Below, one piece after another: positions 52,969-54,597 of a stretch of 54,597 nt of DNA. Source of the stretch: Basidiobolus meristosporus CBS 931.73 (lineage: Eukaryota > Basidiobolomycota > Basidiobolomycetes > Basidiobolales > Basidiobolaceae). The stretch covers positions 1-54,597 of the forward strand of contig MCFE01000600.1 of NCBI GenBank assembly GCA_002104905.1, written 5' to 3'. Position 1 is the first letter of the stretch. The number at the start of each line of letters is the position of its first letter. The position numbers and the translations under genes are program-made. A model generated the notes under the pieces. It worked only from the letters and a program-made list of their open reading frames with translations, had not been told where the DNA came from and did no database searches.

Positions 52969-53055
52969 GATGATCATCAGCAAAGGGTGAAATCTTTATT
53001 TAAATAATAAATAAAGAAGCCAAGTTTGAATATGGATATCTGAGATGCAGGAAGC

Positions 53056-53856
53056 CTACAAGATAAACTTGGACTTTGCTGTATCCCATATATCCTCAAT
53101 ATCAAAGTCTAGAGGAGAGTGTAGCAAGACTGCTTGTTCACTGTAGTATTTCTTGAGGAAGTTTGTGACTTGAAGGGAAGGAGAGTTTTTCAACAAGCTG
53201 GTAAATCTTTTGAGGAGTTCTTTTTCCAGAGAGAATGGCACAAAGAGTGGAATGTCCAAGTGATGTCTGAATATATGCTCTGAGAGCTCCCAATCCAACA
53301 TATTTTTGACTTCTTCTGTAAAATCTTCAACAATATCTTTGTCAAGAATAACTTCCAAGAGATCCCTGGCAATGTACTGAATATTAATAATCTTAGGCAT
53401 ATGAATACCTAGGTCCTTGAGGTAGTTTCTTTGTTCTGATATTGGGAGATATCCTGCATTTCTGAAATAGCAAACAGCCCAGTTGGCAGTAGGAGGAGTA
53501 TCAGGGCTGACAGGGAATCTTCTTCTGGCTTTAGAGTGCACTGGCTTAGGAGACTGTCTTGATGGAAGGGCAGCTGGTTTTGGATGAGCTTGAAGTGCTT
53601 GAGAGTAGGTCTGAGTACAAGTAGTAGAAGTTCCTGGTTGCTGAGAATTTTCAGATTGACTGGATGAAGAGCTAATTGAGGGGTAGCAAGGTAAGGAAGA
53701 AGCTGAAAGAGAAGTGGAGAGGGCTGGGTGAAGTTCAGAAAGAGTTTTGAAAAGAATTTGGAACTGAGATTTCAACATTGAGTTTTCAGCCTCAAGAAGA
53801 GAAACTCTTTGTTCAAGGTAAGAAGTCTGTAAAGAGTGAAAGTTGGGTAAAGACAT
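53056..53856 (-). CDS. ORF1 (Gag-like) protein of the terminal telomeric element, 266 aa
   Basis: ATG 53856. Residues ~14-40 are a strong leucine coiled coil (LEQRVSLLEAENSMLKSQF), then a Ser-rich linker, a basic patch (KARRRFPVSPD, ~106-116) and a C-terminal domain (~120-266) beginning NWAVCYFRNAGYLPISEQRN, with alternating charged and aliphatic blocks. This is the general order of LINE ORF1 proteins (trimerising coiled coil, then nucleic-acid-binding domain). It probably binds element RNA and guides it to the telomere. No zinc knuckle is seen. A truncated, nearly identical copy is in unit 8. In this unit the stop is followed only by the 3'UTR, so ORF2 must act in trans. Confidence 0.85.
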   Translation of the reverse strand: MSLPNFHSLQTSYLEQRVSLLEAENSMLKSQFQILFKTLSELHPALSTSLSASSLPCYPSISSSSSQSENSQQPGTSTTCTQTYSQALQAHPKPAALPSRQSPKPVHSKARRRFPVSPDTPPTANWAVCYFRNAGYLPISEQRNYLKDLGIHMPKIINIQYIARDLLEVILDKDIVEDFTEEVKNMLDWELSEHIFRHHLDIPLFVPFSLEKELLKRFTSLLKNSPSLQVTNFLKKYYSEQAVLLHSPLDFDIEDIWDTAKSKFIL

Positions 53857-53907
53857 GGAAGTAATAAATAAGAAGAATGGAGTAGTTGGGGTGGGAGGGT
53901 GGGAAAA

Positions 53908-54438
53908 TAGGTAAGAAGAAAAGAGAGGAAAGATCTGAAATTGAAAATCTCAGAATTTATAGATAGGTGGACAAGGGTAGAGGATTGATTAATCCAGGGT
54001 TAGGGAAAAATAGGTAAGAAGAAAAGAGAGGAAAGATCTGAAATTGAAAATCTCAGAATTTATAGATAGGTGGACAAGGGTAGAGGATTGATTAATCCAG
54101 GGTTAGGGAAAAATAGGTAAGAAGAAAAGAGAGGAAAGATCTGAAATTGAAAATCTCAGAATTTATAGATAGGTGGACAAGGGTAGAGGATTGATTAATC
54201 CAGGGTTAGGGAAAAATAGGTAAGAAGAAAAGAGAGGAAAGATCTGAAATTGAAAATCTCAGAATTTATAGATAGGTGGACAAGGGTAGAGGATTGATTA
54301 ATCCAGGGTTAGGGAAAAATAGGTAAGAAGAAAAGAGAGGAAAGATCTGAAATTGAAAATCTCAGAATTTATAGATAGGTGGACAAGGGTAGAGGATTGA
54401 TTAATCCAGGGTTAGGGAAAAATAGGTAAGAAGAAAAG
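53908..54438. repeat. 103-bp tandem repeats at the 5' end of the terminal element
   Basis: Units begin TAGGTAAGAAGAAAAGAGAG at 53908, 54011, 54114, 54217, 54320 and 54423: a constant 103-bp period and virtually no divergence. Each contains CCAGGGTTAGGGAAAAA, a telomere-like motif near its end. The sixth is cut after ~16 bp by the telomere. Confidence 0.96.
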
Positions 54439-54439
54439 A

Positions 54440-54597
54440 GGGTAGGGTTAGGGTTAGGGTTAGGGTTAGGGTTAGGGTTAGGGTTAGGGTTAGGGTTAGG
54501 GTTAGGGTTAGGGTTAGGGTTAGGGTTAGGGTTAGGGTTAGGGTTAGGGTTAGGGTTAGGGTTAGGGTTAGGGTTAGGGTTAGGGTTAGGGTTAGGG
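54440..54597 (+). repeat. telomere, (TTAGGG)n
   Basis: About 26 perfect repeats after one TAGGG, G-rich strand 5' to 3' toward the window end, so this is the physical right chromosome end. Confidence 0.98.

Larger units (their letters stand above)
52962..54438 (-). mobile_element. LINE unit 11: terminal ORF1-only telomeric element
   Basis: A complete-looking ~1.5-kb element: 3' block (TTAGGGGGGATGATCATCAG, ATCTTTATTTAAATAATAAA, AAAGAAGCCAAG), ORF1, a short leader, then ~5 units of a 103-bp tandem repeat forming the 5' end, which abuts the telomere. It has no reverse transcriptase. Confidence 0.9.

Noticed and set aside
53908-54438. CRISPR-like array
   Set aside because: The 103-bp units are contiguous tandem repeats without unique spacers and belong to a retrotransposon 5' end in a eukaryote.

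Overview
The window is the right end of a fungal chromosome. The last ~160 bases are an uninterrupted TTAGGG array running in the + direction to the final base. The genes are eukaryotic. Their introns are short (mostly 54-82 nt) with GT-AG borders, one being GC-AG, and several genes have a TATA box about 50-60 nt before the ATG. Sey1, a fungal-type cyclin, Con-6 proteins and an LDH resembling the mucoralean type suggest an early-diverging fungus, possibly Mucoromycota or Zoopagomycota; I cannot name a species.

Layout. Positions 1-25500 are a normal gene-rich arm: two unrecognised genes, a two-thioredoxin-domain membrane PDI (7 exons, minus), the ER-fusion GTPase SEY1 (16 exons, minus), a secreted/membrane Ig-like plus multi-TM protein (plus), a secreted CBM9-like protein (minus), two small diverged paralogues on opposite strands, an intronless beta-tubulin with Leu at position 198, an intronless L-lactate dehydrogenase and a Pho80-like cyclin. 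From 26.3 to 30.2 kb is AT-rich, gene-free, degenerate repeat DNA. From 30.7 to 33.8 kb are fast-evolving subtelomeric genes: a 46-47 aa Cys-rich secreted peptide, a decayed allantoicase, and a secreted precursor with tandem Tyr-Gly-Pro-Phe-Arg-Arg repeats. At 34.4-37.4 kb are fossil telomeric LINE fragments and a dead Ty3/gypsy gag-pro. At 38.2-42.0 kb is a tandem array of five Con-6 genes (four intact, one frameshifted, plus one promoter/3'UTR scar), followed by a secreted metallo-beta-lactamase-fold gene and a broken partial duplicate of it.

From 44.5 kb to the end is the most interesting part: a head-to-tail stack of non-LTR retrotransposon units, all on the minus strand. The 3' end of each unit faces the centromere and its 5' end faces the telomere. 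Junctions are marked by short TTAGGG remnants followed by a run of extra G. Many units share a 3'-terminal block containing a 5-bp hairpin. The terminal unit encodes only a coiled-coil ORF1. Another encodes only a 714-aa reverse transcriptase with no visible endonuclease. The terminal unit's 5' end carries 103-bp tandem repeats that run straight into the telomere. This looks like a HeT-A/TART- or MoTeR-like telomere-attaching retrotransposon pair, with one unit capping a broken Ty3/gypsy element. Similar units at 34.4 and 34.8 kb suggest an older chromosome end buried about 20 kb inside the present one.
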